Assembly: GCF_900142915.1 (NCBI RefSeq)
Contig: NZ_FRCM01000003.1
Coordinates: 372,504 to 436,503 of the forward strand
Source of the DNA: Mucilaginibacter sp. OK098
Lineage (GTDB): Bacteria > Bacteroidota > Bacteroidia > Sphingobacteriales > Sphingobacteriaceae
DNA: 64,000 bases
Direction: 5' to 3'
Shown here: in pieces, positions 39,567 to 48,404 of the stretch
How the letters are laid out: the number at the start of each line of letters is the position of its first letter
Numbering within the stretch: position 1 is the stretch's first letter
Notes under the pieces: generated by a model
The model's input: only the letters and a program-made list of their open reading frames with translations
The model's database searches: none
What the model was told of the DNA's origin: nothing
Program-made: the position numbers and the translations under genes

Positions 39567-41750
39567 TTATTCAGGTTTGAATCCGATGACTTCATTGGCT
39601 ATAGTTTTGATCGTAAAACGGGAACCTCTTGCGAATTCAGCATTTTTTCCGTTACGGACTATGCGGATGGCCTTTCCGGGCCAGGGATTAGCAAAGGTAC
39701 AAGGCATCCCTTTTTCACTTACTATTTTAACATCTGAAACCACCCCATTTGTTAATCGTGCTGAAACCAAAAATGCACCCCAGGTTCTGATATTTTTAAA
39801 ACTTGCATTTTGATTTTTGGGGAAAACACTGAACAACCGGATAACATTACCTGCGCTCATGCAAAGCATTTCGTTTAGTGCATTGGCCACCGTACAACTG
39901 TTTTCTATACCATGCGGATTGTTTAATTGAAAGCCATTGGGATAGATATGTAAAGCATATTTATGTAACTCATTAATGATAACGGATGGATCATAACCAA
40001 CCCGGATACCAGCCACAAAAAAACTATTACTGGTATTTGTATCCTGCCAGCGCTGCATTTCGTCAATGGTATTGCGGGCTACTGTTAGCAATTCCTCTTT
40101 GCTGTCAAGCGTAATGGCATTGGCCGGATAAATTTGTTGAATGCCTAAGCCGTTGCCATCCCACCAATCAACACCTTCTTCGGTATAACGGAACACTTTT
40201 TTGCCATTTCGTATTTGAACCGGGAAATCACTGAGTTTACTTAAAATATCCTTCCATTTTGCCTGCCTGTTTTCATCTACTTTCAAAGTAGAGCTCAAAT
40301 CAATGATCAGGTCTAATGCATTACGAATGAGCCCAAGCGATAAAACCGGATTTTTATCCTTTCCGGAACCTTCATGAATTGCATCTCCGTAAATAACATA
40401 TCGGCCATTTTCAAACTTTAAGTAATCCTCCCAGAAATTGGCAATTGCCAAAGCATAAGGATAAATCTTTTTACCATATGCTATGTCATAGGTGCAGCGC
40501 CAATGCTGGGCCATGTTTATCAATCCATAGGATGCATTAGAACGTTGCCCGTAAAACAGACCCTCCTGTTCAATATCTCCTTTTTTTTGATAGCCCCCCA
40601 CTGCAAAGTTCCTGGTTACTTCAATTCCTAATGGGCCAATCCCTACAGGATATAAAATACCTCGTGTATTGGTTACATTTTTTGCATACCATTCACCTCT
40701 CGGTATAAAATCAATTAACGGAGCATCATGCGGTTCTCCCTGCGCCACGCGATTGGCTGCAAACAGCCCGTAAAACGGTGCCTGAAAATTATAATTTAAA
40801 TGATAGTCGCCATTCCACATGGGATTGTCAGTAGTAGTCCAGCCAAATATTCCCGGAGGAAATCTTTTATCACGGCTACAAGACGCCATTGTATAAAGTC
40901 CCTGGTAGTAGGCTTTCATCAAAACAGTGTCTTCAACAGTTACGGAAGATTTATCCCAATAGGTTTGCCACCATTTATTATGCTGTTGCATTGTTGTTTC
41001 AATAGCGTTTTTATTGAGTCTTTTTATTCGGCCCAATACGTATTCCAATGGTTCTGGCTTTTTAAACTTGCTTTCAATTGCGAGAGCAATAATCAATTTT
41101 TTGCCTGGTTGTATTACAACGGTATCGCCTGTATAATTAATAGTTTTTAAAGCTACTGCTACTTCAGTTTTGATATCTACACTATCAGCAAAAGCACGGG
41201 TGAGCCAATAAGTATCGCCTGCTTTTCCTGTTTTCAATTTCGCATATTTGTTTTCAGGTGCAGTTAAATTAATAGAAACTTTTGCCGCTTTATCTATCGC
41301 GCTCAATTCAATAAAAACCAGGTTGTCCGTTGCCGATACCCACGATTTCGTTTCTATCTTTTGATTGTTTTTATTCAATAAGCAAGTGGTAATGCCGTTG
41401 CTGATCTTTTGCTCGGCAGTAAAGGCCGCATCACTAAAATCTTCAATTTTTATATCAACAAAACCTACCATTCTTGGGCCTGATAAGCCATCCGCTTGTG
41501 ATCGTAACCGCCAAAAATCATTTTTAGATAAGTAATAGCGCAAACAGTCTCCTTTGTAACCCACACTCATTGTTACATCGCCATTCCCCATTAAGGGAGC
41601 ATCAATCGAAACATCATTTGGGATATGGGATGGCGGCTTCGTCCAGCTATTTTTATATCCTCCGGGCTGATCTATCCCAGAGATCTTTTTTTGGGCAGAA
41701 ACACCAATACAACAGAAAAGTAAGAAACAACTTAACTTGATCTTGTTCAT
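39567..41750 (-). CDS. Exported GH95-like (alpha/alpha)6 glycosidase, possible alpha-L-fucosidase
   Basis: A 727-residue exported enzyme (IKLSCFLLFCCIGVSAQ signal). The N-terminal beta-sandwich (about 25-260; APLMGNGDVTMSVGYKGD) is followed by a six-hairpin helical barrel (about 270-640) with MWNGDYHLNYNFQAPFYG, which aligns with the WHTDINLQMNYW-type motif of GH95, and NPHGIENSCTVANALNEML near the end of the barrel. The C-terminal beta domain has VVSDVKIVSEKGMPCTFANPWPG. GH95 enzymes are alpha-L-fucosidases or alpha-L-galactosidases. It is the last gene of the eight-gene fucose operon, 31 bp after the UxaA C-terminal gene, which favours a fucosidase role. The divergence from classical GH95 is considerable. 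Confidence 0.75.
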   Translation of the reverse strand: MNKIKLSCFLLFCCIGVSAQKKISGIDQPGGYKNSWTKPPSHIPNDVSIDAPLMGNGDVTMSVGYKGDCLRYYLSKNDFWRLRSQADGLSGPRMVGFVDIKIEDFSDAAFTAEQKISNGITTCLLNKNNQKIETKSWVSATDNLVFIELSAIDKAAKVSINLTAPENKYAKLKTGKAGDTYWLTRAFADSVDIKTEVAVALKTINYTGDTVVIQPGKKLIIALAIESKFKKPEPLEYVLGRIKRLNKNAIETTMQQHNKWWQTYWDKSSVTVEDTVLMKAYYQGLYTMASCSRDKRFPPGIFGWTTTDNPMWNGDYHLNYNFQAPFYGLFAANRVAQGEPHDAPLIDFIPRGEWYAKNVTNTRGILYPVGIGPLGIEVTRNFAVGGYQKKGDIEQEGLFYGQRSNASYGLINMAQHWRCTYDIAYGKKIYPYALAIANFWEDYLKFENGRYVIYGDAIHEGSGKDKNPVLSLGLIRNALDLIIDLSSTLKVDENRQAKWKDILSKLSDFPVQIRNGKKVFRYTEEGVDWWDGNGLGIQQIYPANAITLDSKEELLTVARNTIDEMQRWQDTNTSNSFFVAGIRVGYDPSVIINELHKYALHIYPNGFQLNNPHGIENSCTVANALNEMLCMSAGNVIRLFSVFPKNQNASFKNIRTWGAFLVSARLTNGVVSDVKIVSEKGMPCTFANPWPGKAIRIVRNGKNAEFARGSRFTIKTIANEVIGFKPE

Positions 41751-41781
41751 ATTTTAAAATCATTGAAAAATTTCTTTTCTA

Positions 41782-42987
41782 TTAAAATCCGGGCAGACAA
41801 GAAGGCCCAATAGGTTCAAATTTTTTATAGGTTAAAATAAATTCCTGGTGCCCCAGCTCTTCTGAACAACTTTGCCCGCCTTTTGCTACCCAAATAACTT
41901 TATTTACAATTTCATCTCCTACTTCATCAAGCGTAGCATTTCCATTTAATATTTTACCTGCATTAATATCCATATCATCGCTCAACCTATTGTAAGTTTC
42001 AGGGTTAGCACAGATCTTAATTACCGGCGAGATGGCAGAACCAACTACTGAGCCTCTTCCGGTGGTAAATAAAATGAGGTGAGATCCGCTGGCTATCATT
42101 TCCACAATCTCCGCGTTATCATTGATGTTAGGAAAACCAAATACGGGTTCACCATCAGGCACAACATCCATCAGGTACAAACCGCCCTGCGCGGGTATAT
42201 CGCCAGGTTTTATTAAACCTGTAATAAGCGAATTTCCACTTTTGGAATAAGCTCCCATTGATTTCTCTTCGATGGTAGTCAGACCACCGTCCGCGTTACC
42301 GGGGGCAAAACTACCGTGCCCCATTTTGGAATAATAGATGGCCGCTTTTTCAACAGATTTTTGCAACTCTCCGGCCAATGCAGGGGTCCTGGCCCGTGTG
42401 CTCATCATATTTTCCAGCCCTATCATTTCACCCGTTTCTTCAAATATGCATACGGCTCCTTTGGCTACAAGTGTATCAAAGGCCCGTCCTACCGCAGGGT
42501 TGGCGCTAATACCGCTGGTAGCATCACTGCCCCCGCAAATGGTGCCGATTGATAGTTCATGGAGTCCCATATCAACCTGCGGAACTGATTTAATTTTTTC
42601 CACCGTTTCACTTACCCATCTTTTTCCTTCATCAATTGTTTTGCGGGTGCCCCCTGTTTTTTGAATACCTATCAAATGAACAGGGCGACCTGATTTTTCA
42701 ATGTTATCTTTTAGTCTGTTTCTGTTAAAACTTTCGCAACCCAGCGATACCAGCAATACGGCGCCAACATTGGGGTGGGTACAAATGGAATTCATTATCC
42801 TATCAGCATATTGATTGGGGTAGCATCCCGGAAACCCGATTAAATGGACTTGCCCGCCGAAAGAAGAACTGATTTCCCTGGCCACATGGTGAGCGCATTC
42901 CACCAGGTACACTACGGCTATTACATTACGTATGCCTTTGCGCCCATCCTGGCGCTGATATCCTTTGAACGTTGAGTTATTTGTCAT
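41782..42987 (-). CDS. UxaA-family dehydratase, large (C-terminal) subunit
   Basis: A 401-residue protein equivalent to the C-terminal part of altronate/galactarate-type dehydratases (QRQDGRKGIRNVIAVVYLVECA, GFPGCYPNQYADRIM, SLGCESFNRNRL, GTICGGSDATSGISANPAVG, VFGFPNINDNAE). Fe-dependent dehydration of a sugar acid is expected. In Campylobacter jejuni's fucose locus a split UxaA pair also accompanies FucP and an SDR, so the substrate here is likely L-fuconate, giving 2-keto-3-deoxy-L-fuconate. ATG 42987 is preferred over an in-frame TTG six bases earlier; it overlaps the small-subunit gene by 11 bp, so the two are translationally coupled. Confidence 0.88.
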   Translation of the reverse strand: MTNNSTFKGYQRQDGRKGIRNVIAVVYLVECAHHVAREISSSFGGQVHLIGFPGCYPNQYADRIMNSICTHPNVGAVLLVSLGCESFNRNRLKDNIEKSGRPVHLIGIQKTGGTRKTIDEGKRWVSETVEKIKSVPQVDMGLHELSIGTICGGSDATSGISANPAVGRAFDTLVAKGAVCIFEETGEMIGLENMMSTRARTPALAGELQKSVEKAAIYYSKMGHGSFAPGNADGGLTTIEEKSMGAYSKSGNSLITGLIKPGDIPAQGGLYLMDVVPDGEPVFGFPNINDNAEIVEMIASGSHLILFTTGRGSVVGSAISPVIKICANPETYNRLSDDMDINAGKILNGNATLDEVGDEIVNKVIWVAKGGQSCSEELGHQEFILTYKKFEPIGPSCLPGF

Positions 42988-43276
42988 TACCAAATTCTTT
43001 TTCGAGTGTATAAGTGGGTAAATAGTCGCTTTTCATATTGTGCAGGTGTATGTGAGTTCCAACCGAAATATTTTCAGTGGCAGAACCAATAGAGATGCCG
43101 TACTTAATAATCTGTTCGCCCTGCTGGATATCCCTGGCTGCCACTTTATGGCCCACCTCTATTCCCTTTTTAAAAAGCAATAAATTGCCATTAATTACAA
43201 CCTGTTCGCCCGCTTCAATTGATTTACGGACGATAAGTACATTATCCAGTACATGTAATAAAATAAGTTTTTCCAT
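42977..43276 (-). CDS. UxaA-family dehydratase, small (N-terminal SAF-like) subunit
   Basis: A 99-residue protein (MEKLILLHVLDNVLIVRKSI) matching the N-terminal SAF domain of UxaA/GarD: KKGIEVGHKVAARDIQQGEQIIKYGISIGSA and VGTHIHLHNM are diagnostic. An ATG 18 bp upstream (43294) is also in frame. Works with the overlapping large subunit as one dehydratase. In many bacteria the two parts are fused; here they are separate genes, as in Campylobacter. Confidence 0.88.
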   Translation of the reverse strand: MEKLILLHVLDNVLIVRKSIEAGEQVVINGNLLLFKKGIEVGHKVAARDIQQGEQIIKYGISIGSATENISVGTHIHLHNMKSDYLPTYTLEKEFGNDK

Positions 43277-43330
43277 TTGGTTAGAGTTTCCCATACTTTA
43301 AATAGACTTTTTAAATAAACCGCCGTCCAT

Positions 43331-43915
43331 TTATTCAATAATGTAAACAGTTGCGCTTCTTGCTCCATGCGCTCCAATCACCAGCGACTGTTCGATATCC
43401 GCCGTTTTGGAAGGCCCGGCTATGAATACGCCAAATCCTTCCTGTGCAGTATCAATTTTTGCATAAGCGTGATGCATAGTTGGCACAATATCTTTTTTAT
43501 CAATCACTAATACCAGGTGCTGACAAATAAATGGCACCAGCCTGTTTAGCATCTGGCTTTCGTATATCCATACTGCACCGTTTTCAGCCACGCCGACAGT
43601 TCCTTTTATATAAGCCTTTTCCAGTTTTTCCAGTTGCGCTGCTGATAATGAAGAAACATATTCATCCACTTCGCCCAATGCCTCTATGGTATTGACAATA
43701 AATTTTCCAGTTGCTTTATCAGCGTTTACGCTTTCTTTTAATACCTGGAGGTCCTGAATGCACACTGCTTTGCCACCAATACTTTCGAGCATGGTATTAA
43801 ATTGCATACCAACATCGTTATAACTAATCACCGTGTCCTTATCTATCACCGGTAACGGCACCGCCTCGGGCTGATTGGCGGCTATGGCATTCAATATTTT
43901 TTCTCTTGCATTCAT
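43331..43915 (-). CDS. lutC: LutC/LldG-like subunit of L-lactate oxidation complex
   Basis: A 194-residue LUD-domain protein: NAREKILNAIAANQPEAVPL, GTVGVAENGAVWIYESQML and GFGVFIAGPSKTADIEQSLVIGAHGARS are typical of LutC/LldG. With LutA and LutB it oxidises L-lactate to pyruvate. Its presence in a fucose operon makes sense, because non-phosphorylative fucose breakdown ends in pyruvate plus L-lactate or lactaldehyde. It lies 28 bp after lutB on the same strand. Confidence 0.92.
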   Translation of the reverse strand: MNAREKILNAIAANQPEAVPLPVIDKDTVISYNDVGMQFNTMLESIGGKAVCIQDLQVLKESVNADKATGKFIVNTIEALGEVDEYVSSLSAAQLEKLEKAYIKGTVGVAENGAVWIYESQMLNRLVPFICQHLVLVIDKKDIVPTMHHAYAKIDTAQEGFGVFIAGPSKTADIEQSLVIGAHGARSATVYIIE

Positions 43916-43943
43916 GCTTTATATCTGCTACAGTTATTGCCTG

Positions 43944-45308
43944 TTATTTCCCCCTGTTTTTCAGATACCAATCTCTGAATGATTGTTTGGGAACTTCCGG
44001 CATTTCGCGTTGCTTGTACCAGGCATTTAATTTATTGTTTATCATAAAAGGAAATGTCCGCATTACCCATCTGCCCATTTTTCCTGCAAAGCGGTACATG
44101 CCTGGTTTTGCCAATATATAAGCCATCCCTCTCATGCCTGTTTTTTTGCTTGCATCCACATAACCTTCCGCTACAACCACCTGCCTCCATTTCCATAACT
44201 GTTCGTGTATATCAATTTTAACCGGACACACATTGCTGCAACTTCCACATAAGGTAGATGCAAATGGCAAATCAGCATTGGCTTTCATATCCATGTTCGG
44301 GTTGATAATAGAGCCAAGAGGCCCTGCCACTGCCGTATGGTAACTGTGCCCTCCACTACGCCTGTAAACCGGGCAGGTATTAAAACAAGCCGCGCAACGG
44401 ATACACTTCAATGAATTTCGAAAGTCTTTTCTGCCTAACTGTTTGCTGCGGCCATTGTCTACAATCACAATATGCATCTCCTGTCCGCGTCTTGCTTTAA
44501 GAAAATGGCTGGAATATGTAGTGATGGCTTGCCCGGTTGCACTTCGGGCCAGTAATCGCAAAAACACGGCAAGATGCTCGGCTTTCGGAATAATTTTTTC
44601 AAACCCCATACAGGCAATATGCACAGCTGCGGTATGCGCACCCATATCAGCATTGCCTTCATTGGTGCAAACCACAAAGCCACCTGTTTCAGCAACGGCG
44701 AAGTTAACCCCTGTTATAGCCAGCTCCGACTGAATGAATTTATCACGCAAATGCTGCCTGGCAGCTTCTGTTAAATATTGCGGGTCGTTATTACCTTTCT
44801 CGGTTTGCAGGTATTTGTGAAAGGTTTCGCTAACATCCTGTTTTTTTAAGTGAATAGCAGGTAACACAATATGGCTGGGCGGTTCTTTCCTAAACTGTAC
44901 AATCCGTTCACCTAAATCAGTATCCACCACTTCAATTCCCTGGTGCAGCAGGTATTCATTCAAATGGCATTCCTCTGTGAGCATACTTTTGCTCTTCACA
45001 ATTTTTTCAATATTGTGTTTGCGAATAATGTCATGAATAATTTTGTTGTGCTCGTCACCATCGGCTGCCCAATGAACAGTTATGCCGTTAGCTTTTGCCT
45101 GTTGTTCAAACTGCCTTAAATATTTTTCAAGGTTAGAAAGCGTATGATTTTTTATTTGAGACGCCAACTCCCGTAATTGCTCCCAGCCCGGCAAGCCATG
45201 CGCCGCCTTATCTCTTTTTTGCCGCACAAACCATAAGGTTTCATCGTGCCAGTCTGTTCGTGGCTCGTCGGCAATAAATTTTTCTGATAAAGCAGCATGT
45301 TTTGCCAT
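43944..45308 (-). CDS. lutB: LutB/LldF-like iron-sulfur subunit of L-lactate oxidation complex
   Basis: A 454-residue LUD-domain plus 2[4Fe-4S] ferredoxin protein. The N-terminal LUD domain carries ITVHWAADGDEHNKIIHDI and GVNFAVAETGGFVVCTNEGN; the cluster motifs are CIRCAACFNTCPVY and CGSCSNVCPVKIDI. The C-terminal helical region (YILAKPGMYRFAGKMGRW) is standard. ATG 45308 is preferred to a GTG three bases upstream. Central electron-transfer subunit between LutA and LutC. Length is normal for the family. Confidence 0.93.
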   Translation of the reverse strand: MAKHAALSEKFIADEPRTDWHDETLWFVRQKRDKAAHGLPGWEQLRELASQIKNHTLSNLEKYLRQFEQQAKANGITVHWAADGDEHNKIIHDIIRKHNIEKIVKSKSMLTEECHLNEYLLHQGIEVVDTDLGERIVQFRKEPPSHIVLPAIHLKKQDVSETFHKYLQTEKGNNDPQYLTEAARQHLRDKFIQSELAITGVNFAVAETGGFVVCTNEGNADMGAHTAAVHIACMGFEKIIPKAEHLAVFLRLLARSATGQAITTYSSHFLKARRGQEMHIVIVDNGRSKQLGRKDFRNSLKCIRCAACFNTCPVYRRSGGHSYHTAVAGPLGSIINPNMDMKANADLPFASTLCGSCSNVCPVKIDIHEQLWKWRQVVVAEGYVDASKKTGMRGMAYILAKPGMYRFAGKMGRWVMRTFPFMINNKLNAWYKQREMPEVPKQSFRDWYLKNRGK

Positions 45309-45348
45309 CACAATTTTTTCCTTTATGTACGTCTCTTATTTTCAGTAT

Positions 45349-46086
45349 TTATAATTCGCTATTCAAGATCTCCGCAATATGAATGGTCTTTACGCTACTC
45401 CCCTTGCGTTTCAATATTCCCTCCAGGTGCATTAAACAACTCACATCTCCACCAGTAATATACTCCACCGCATTCACTTCGTGTTCTTTTATCCTGTCTT
45501 TTCCCATTTTCACACTTACGGCTTCTTCGAACACGCAAAAAGTCCCCCCAAATCCACAACATTCATCACGCCGTTCCGGATTGCTCAACTGAATTCCCTT
45601 CACCATGTTCAGCAATTGCTCTGGCTTGGAAAAAGCCGGCAGCATTGTTTCCGTCATAGAAGACAGATGCAAACCTCTTTGCCCATGGCAACTGTTGTGA
45701 AAACCAACACTGTGCGGAAAACTGGCATTGATGTGCTGCACCTTTAGTATATCTGTTAAGAATTCGGTTAGCTCATAAACGTTATTGCGGATCCGTTCTG
45801 CTTCCTTTGGGTGTCCCTGATCTTCCAAATGTTCTTTTATATGCAGCACACAACTTCCGGAAGGCGCCACAACATAATCAAAACCTGAAAAATTTTTAAC
45901 AAAATTTTTGTCACATCCTTTACTTAAACCGGCAAAGCCACTGTTGGCCATAGGCTGGCCACAGCAGGTTTGCTGTAATGGGAAAGAAACGTTACAGCCC
46001 AATTTTTCGAGCAATTGCAGCGTAGCTATAGCCACCTGCGGATAAAACTGGTCGATATAACAAGGGATAAATAAACCAACTCTCAT
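45349..46086 (-). CDS. lutA: LutA/LldE-like cysteine-rich subunit of L-lactate oxidation complex
   Basis: A 245-residue protein with two CCG (cysteine-rich) domains: RVGLFIPCYIDQFYPQVAIA, QQTCCGQPMANSGF, FHNSCHGQRGLHLS and RDECCGFGGTFCVFEEAVS. These bind an unusual iron-sulfur cluster and accept electrons from lactate oxidation. Located between the SDR gene (20 bp) and lutB (40 bp) in the operon. Confidence 0.93.
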   Translation of the reverse strand: MRVGLFIPCYIDQFYPQVAIATLQLLEKLGCNVSFPLQQTCCGQPMANSGFAGLSKGCDKNFVKNFSGFDYVVAPSGSCVLHIKEHLEDQGHPKEAERIRNNVYELTEFLTDILKVQHINASFPHSVGFHNSCHGQRGLHLSSMTETMLPAFSKPEQLLNMVKGIQLSNPERRDECCGFGGTFCVFEEAVSVKMGKDRIKEHEVNAVEYITGGDVSCLMHLEGILKRKGSSVKTIHIAEILNSEL

Positions 46087-46106
46087 ATCTTGTCTTCAAT
46101 TTAGTA

Positions 46107-46889
46107 TTATGATAAAGCCCTGTCCAGATGTACATACCCTCCATCCACGTAAATAACCTGCCCGGTAGTATGACTTGATACCGGGGATAAAAGGAAGGCA
46201 GCCGTATTAGCAATCTCCTCAACTGTAGTCATTCTTTTGCCCAGGGGAATATGATTACATATTGTTTCCAATTTTTCCTCCGGGTTTGCCACAGTTTTGA
46301 TCCAGCGTTCATATAAAGGCGTCCAGCATTCAGCTACAGCGATAGCATTTACCCGGATACCGTGGGGAAGCAGCTCCACAGCCCACTCCCTGGTTAAAGC
46401 ATTCCGGCCGCCATTAGCTGCCGCATAAGCTGAAGTTCCACCTTGCCCGGTATCAGCAGTTTTTGAACTGATATTCAGGATACTACCTCTTGATTTTATC
46501 AATTCGGGTAATGCAAAATGCGTCACCATGTAATAATGAACCAAATTTTTATGCAGCGATAGCATAAATTTTTCATAATTGCCGCTTTGCAGGCCAACAC
46601 CATCATTTTCTCCGGCATTGTTAACCAAACCATCTATCCGGCCAAATTTAAGTATAACTTCATTAACAGCCCGCTCGCAAGCATCCGGACTAATAAGATC
46701 TGCTTCAACCTGGAAAGCTTTGCCGCCAAACATTTCTATTTCTTTAACAGTTTCAAGGCTTTCAGCCTCAGTCCGGCTAACAATAACGGCCGTGGCTCCT
46801 TCCCTGGCAAGGAGAGTAGCGATACCCTTTCCGATTCCCCTGGCCCCGCCGGTTACTATAATTATTTTATTTTGAAGTTGTAAATCCAT
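46107..46889 (-). CDS. SDR oxidoreductase, L-fucose dehydrogenase-like
   Basis: A 260-residue short-chain dehydrogenase started at MDLQLQNKIIIVTGGARGIG; the frame is open 8 codons earlier. Cofactor motif TGGARGIGKG, NNAGE, catalytic Ser in ILNISSK and a C-terminal SSHTTGQVIYVDGGYVHLDRA. At the usual YxxxK position the sequence reads SAYAAANGG, so the Lys is not obvious and the active site deserves checking. The overall sequence (LHKNLVHYYMVTHFALPEL, LTREWAVELLPHGIRVNA, IPLGKRMTTVEEIA) resembles the L-fucose dehydrogenases of Campylobacter (FucX) and Burkholderia, which oxidise L-fucose to L-fuconolactone. Second gene of the operon after the transporter. Confidence 0.85.
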   Translation of the reverse strand: MDLQLQNKIIIVTGGARGIGKGIATLLAREGATAVIVSRTEAESLETVKEIEMFGGKAFQVEADLISPDACERAVNEVILKFGRIDGLVNNAGENDGVGLQSGNYEKFMLSLHKNLVHYYMVTHFALPELIKSRGSILNISSKTADTGQGGTSAYAAANGGRNALTREWAVELLPHGIRVNAIAVAECWTPLYERWIKTVANPEEKLETICNHIPLGKRMTTVEEIANTAAFLLSPVSSHTTGQVIYVDGGYVHLDRALS

Positions 46890-46980
46890 ATTGAATCTAA
46901 CTTGTTTAATCAATCATTTAAATGGTACAAAATACCCTTATTGCTGAAATTTAAAACTTTAATCATCAGTGCTGAGATTG

Positions 46981-48216
46981 TTAATGTCTGAATTCAACCT
47001 TTACTGCAGATGAACTGTTCCCGTTTTTTACCCGGTAGCCTTTCCAACCATACCAGGCCACTATCAAAAAGCAAACCATTGGGATAATATAAGAAGTAGA
47101 GGTACTGTACTTATCTGCCAGCATTCCCATAGCAACCGGTACCAAAGCCCCGCCAACTATTGACATGATGATAAATGACGATGCTTTTTTAGTATGATGC
47201 CCCAGATCTTTTATCCCCAATGCAAAAATGGTGGGAAACATGATCGATTCGAAAAAGAAAATAGCCATTAAAGCATAAACCGAGATCCATTGATTATTCC
47301 ATATCACAATAGCACACAGCAACACATTTATCAGGGCATAGGCAGTGAGTAATTTATTGGGCGCAAGTATCCGCATTAATGCGGTGCCTATAAAGCGGCC
47401 GGCAGTAAATAATATAAGCCCGATTGAAAGTAAGGCGGATGCTTTGCCGTTATGGATCCCTACGCCGCTTTCTGTGCAGTAATTTATAAAGAAAGCGGCA
47501 ATACCTACCTGGGCAGCAACATAAAAAAATTGCGTAACAACCCCAAATGTGAAATTATTGTGGCTGAACAATGGTTTTTTATCAAGGGCAACAGAAGAAA
47601 CTATTTCGCTTTCATTTATCTCCGGCAGGGTAGTCCGCATAAATAAGCCGGCAATAATCAATACCACTATACCAATAATAACATAAATTATCTTAACTGA
47701 ATCAAGGTTGCCGCCTGATGTGCTTTTAGTGCCTCCAAAAAACAGATAAGCTGCAATAATGGGTCCCAGGAATGAACCAACACCGTTAAAACACTGTGCA
47801 AGATTCAACCTCGACTCGGAAGTTTCGGGGTTGCCCAATACGGTTATATAGGGATTGGCCGCTGTTTCAAGGCAGGCCAAACCTGAAGCAAGGATGAACA
47901 ATGCCAGCAAAAAGAAATTGAAACTTAACTGTTGCGCAGCCGGATAAAACAGAAAAGCACCCGTAGCATACAGAAACAAGCCCAATATGATACCTTTTTT
48001 ATAGCCATACTTCTTCATGAATAATCCGGCAGGTAATGCAATCAAAAAATAGGCGCCAAAATACGCGCCCTGTAATAGAGTCGATCTTGTTTTGGTGATA
48101 TTCAGGGTCTCCTGGAAATGTTTGTTCAAAACATCCAGTAAACCATAGGCAAATCCCCAAAGAAAAAACAAGGAGGTAACTAGTAGTAAAGGTAAAAGGT
48201 ATTTACTTTTTGGCAT
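46981..48216 (-). CDS. fucP: FucP-like L-fucose:H+ symporter (MFS)
   Basis: A 411-residue major facilitator protein with about 12 membrane helices. SLFFLWGFAYGLLDVLNKHF, GAYFGAYFLIALPAGLFMKK, GYKKGIILGLFLYATGAFLF and LETAANPYITVLGNPETSES are hallmarks of the FucP subfamily, which imports L-fucose or related 6-deoxysugars. First gene of the operon; promoter copy C lies 47-110 bp upstream in the divergent spacer with AraC regulator 2. Sugar specificity is inferred from family and from the SDR/UxaA/Lut genes that follow. Confidence 0.9.
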   Translation of the reverse strand: MPKSKYLLPLLLVTSLFFLWGFAYGLLDVLNKHFQETLNITKTRSTLLQGAYFGAYFLIALPAGLFMKKYGYKKGIILGLFLYATGAFLFYPAAQQLSFNFFLLALFILASGLACLETAANPYITVLGNPETSESRLNLAQCFNGVGSFLGPIIAAYLFFGGTKSTSGGNLDSVKIIYVIIGIVVLIIAGLFMRTTLPEINESEIVSSVALDKKPLFSHNNFTFGVVTQFFYVAAQVGIAAFFINYCTESGVGIHNGKASALLSIGLILFTAGRFIGTALMRILAPNKLLTAYALINVLLCAIVIWNNQWISVYALMAIFFFESIMFPTIFALGIKDLGHHTKKASSFIIMSIVGGALVPVAMGMLADKYSTSTSYIIPMVCFLIVAWYGWKGYRVKNGNSSSAVKVEFRH

Positions 48217-48262
48217 GAACTTTAGGTTTTTAGATCCAGGTTAACCCTGAAAAACTGGTATA

Positions 48263-48326
48263 CAAATAAAGGAGTTATTAAAAACCTAAAGTTTTATGTT
48301 TTTATCCAATTATTAAGCGATATTGG
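48263..48326 (-). promoter_or_regulatory. Shared promoter core, copy C (fucose operon)
   Basis: Minus-strand core 48326-48286 (CCAATATCGCTTAATAATTG, then GATAAAAACATAAAACTTTAG), a 14-bp spacer, then CTTTATTTGTATACC. This is the best candidate promoter for the operon running from fucP to the GH95-like gene. Confidence 0.78.
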
Positions 48327-48347
48327 AACTTATCAATTAAAAATAAA

Positions 48348-48355
48348 CAACTTTG
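48348..48355 (+). promoter_or_regulatory. -7-like box for AraC regulator 2
   Basis: CAACTTTG, one base off TAnnTTTG, 50 bp before the ATG at 48405. The end of promoter core C (TTGG, 48323-48326) lies 21 bp upstream in the -33 position, so one bound regulator could affect both directions. Confidence 0.45.
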
Positions 48356-48404
48356 GGTTATTACGTTGAATTTTTACTATTTTCAAACTACCAATTATTT
48401 CATT

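Noticed and set aside
42338-42664. Plus-strand 108-codon frame inside the UxaA gene, one of many antisense frames over long genes
   Set aside because: It lies opposite a conserved enzyme, shows no domain and is a by-product of codon usage in the real gene.
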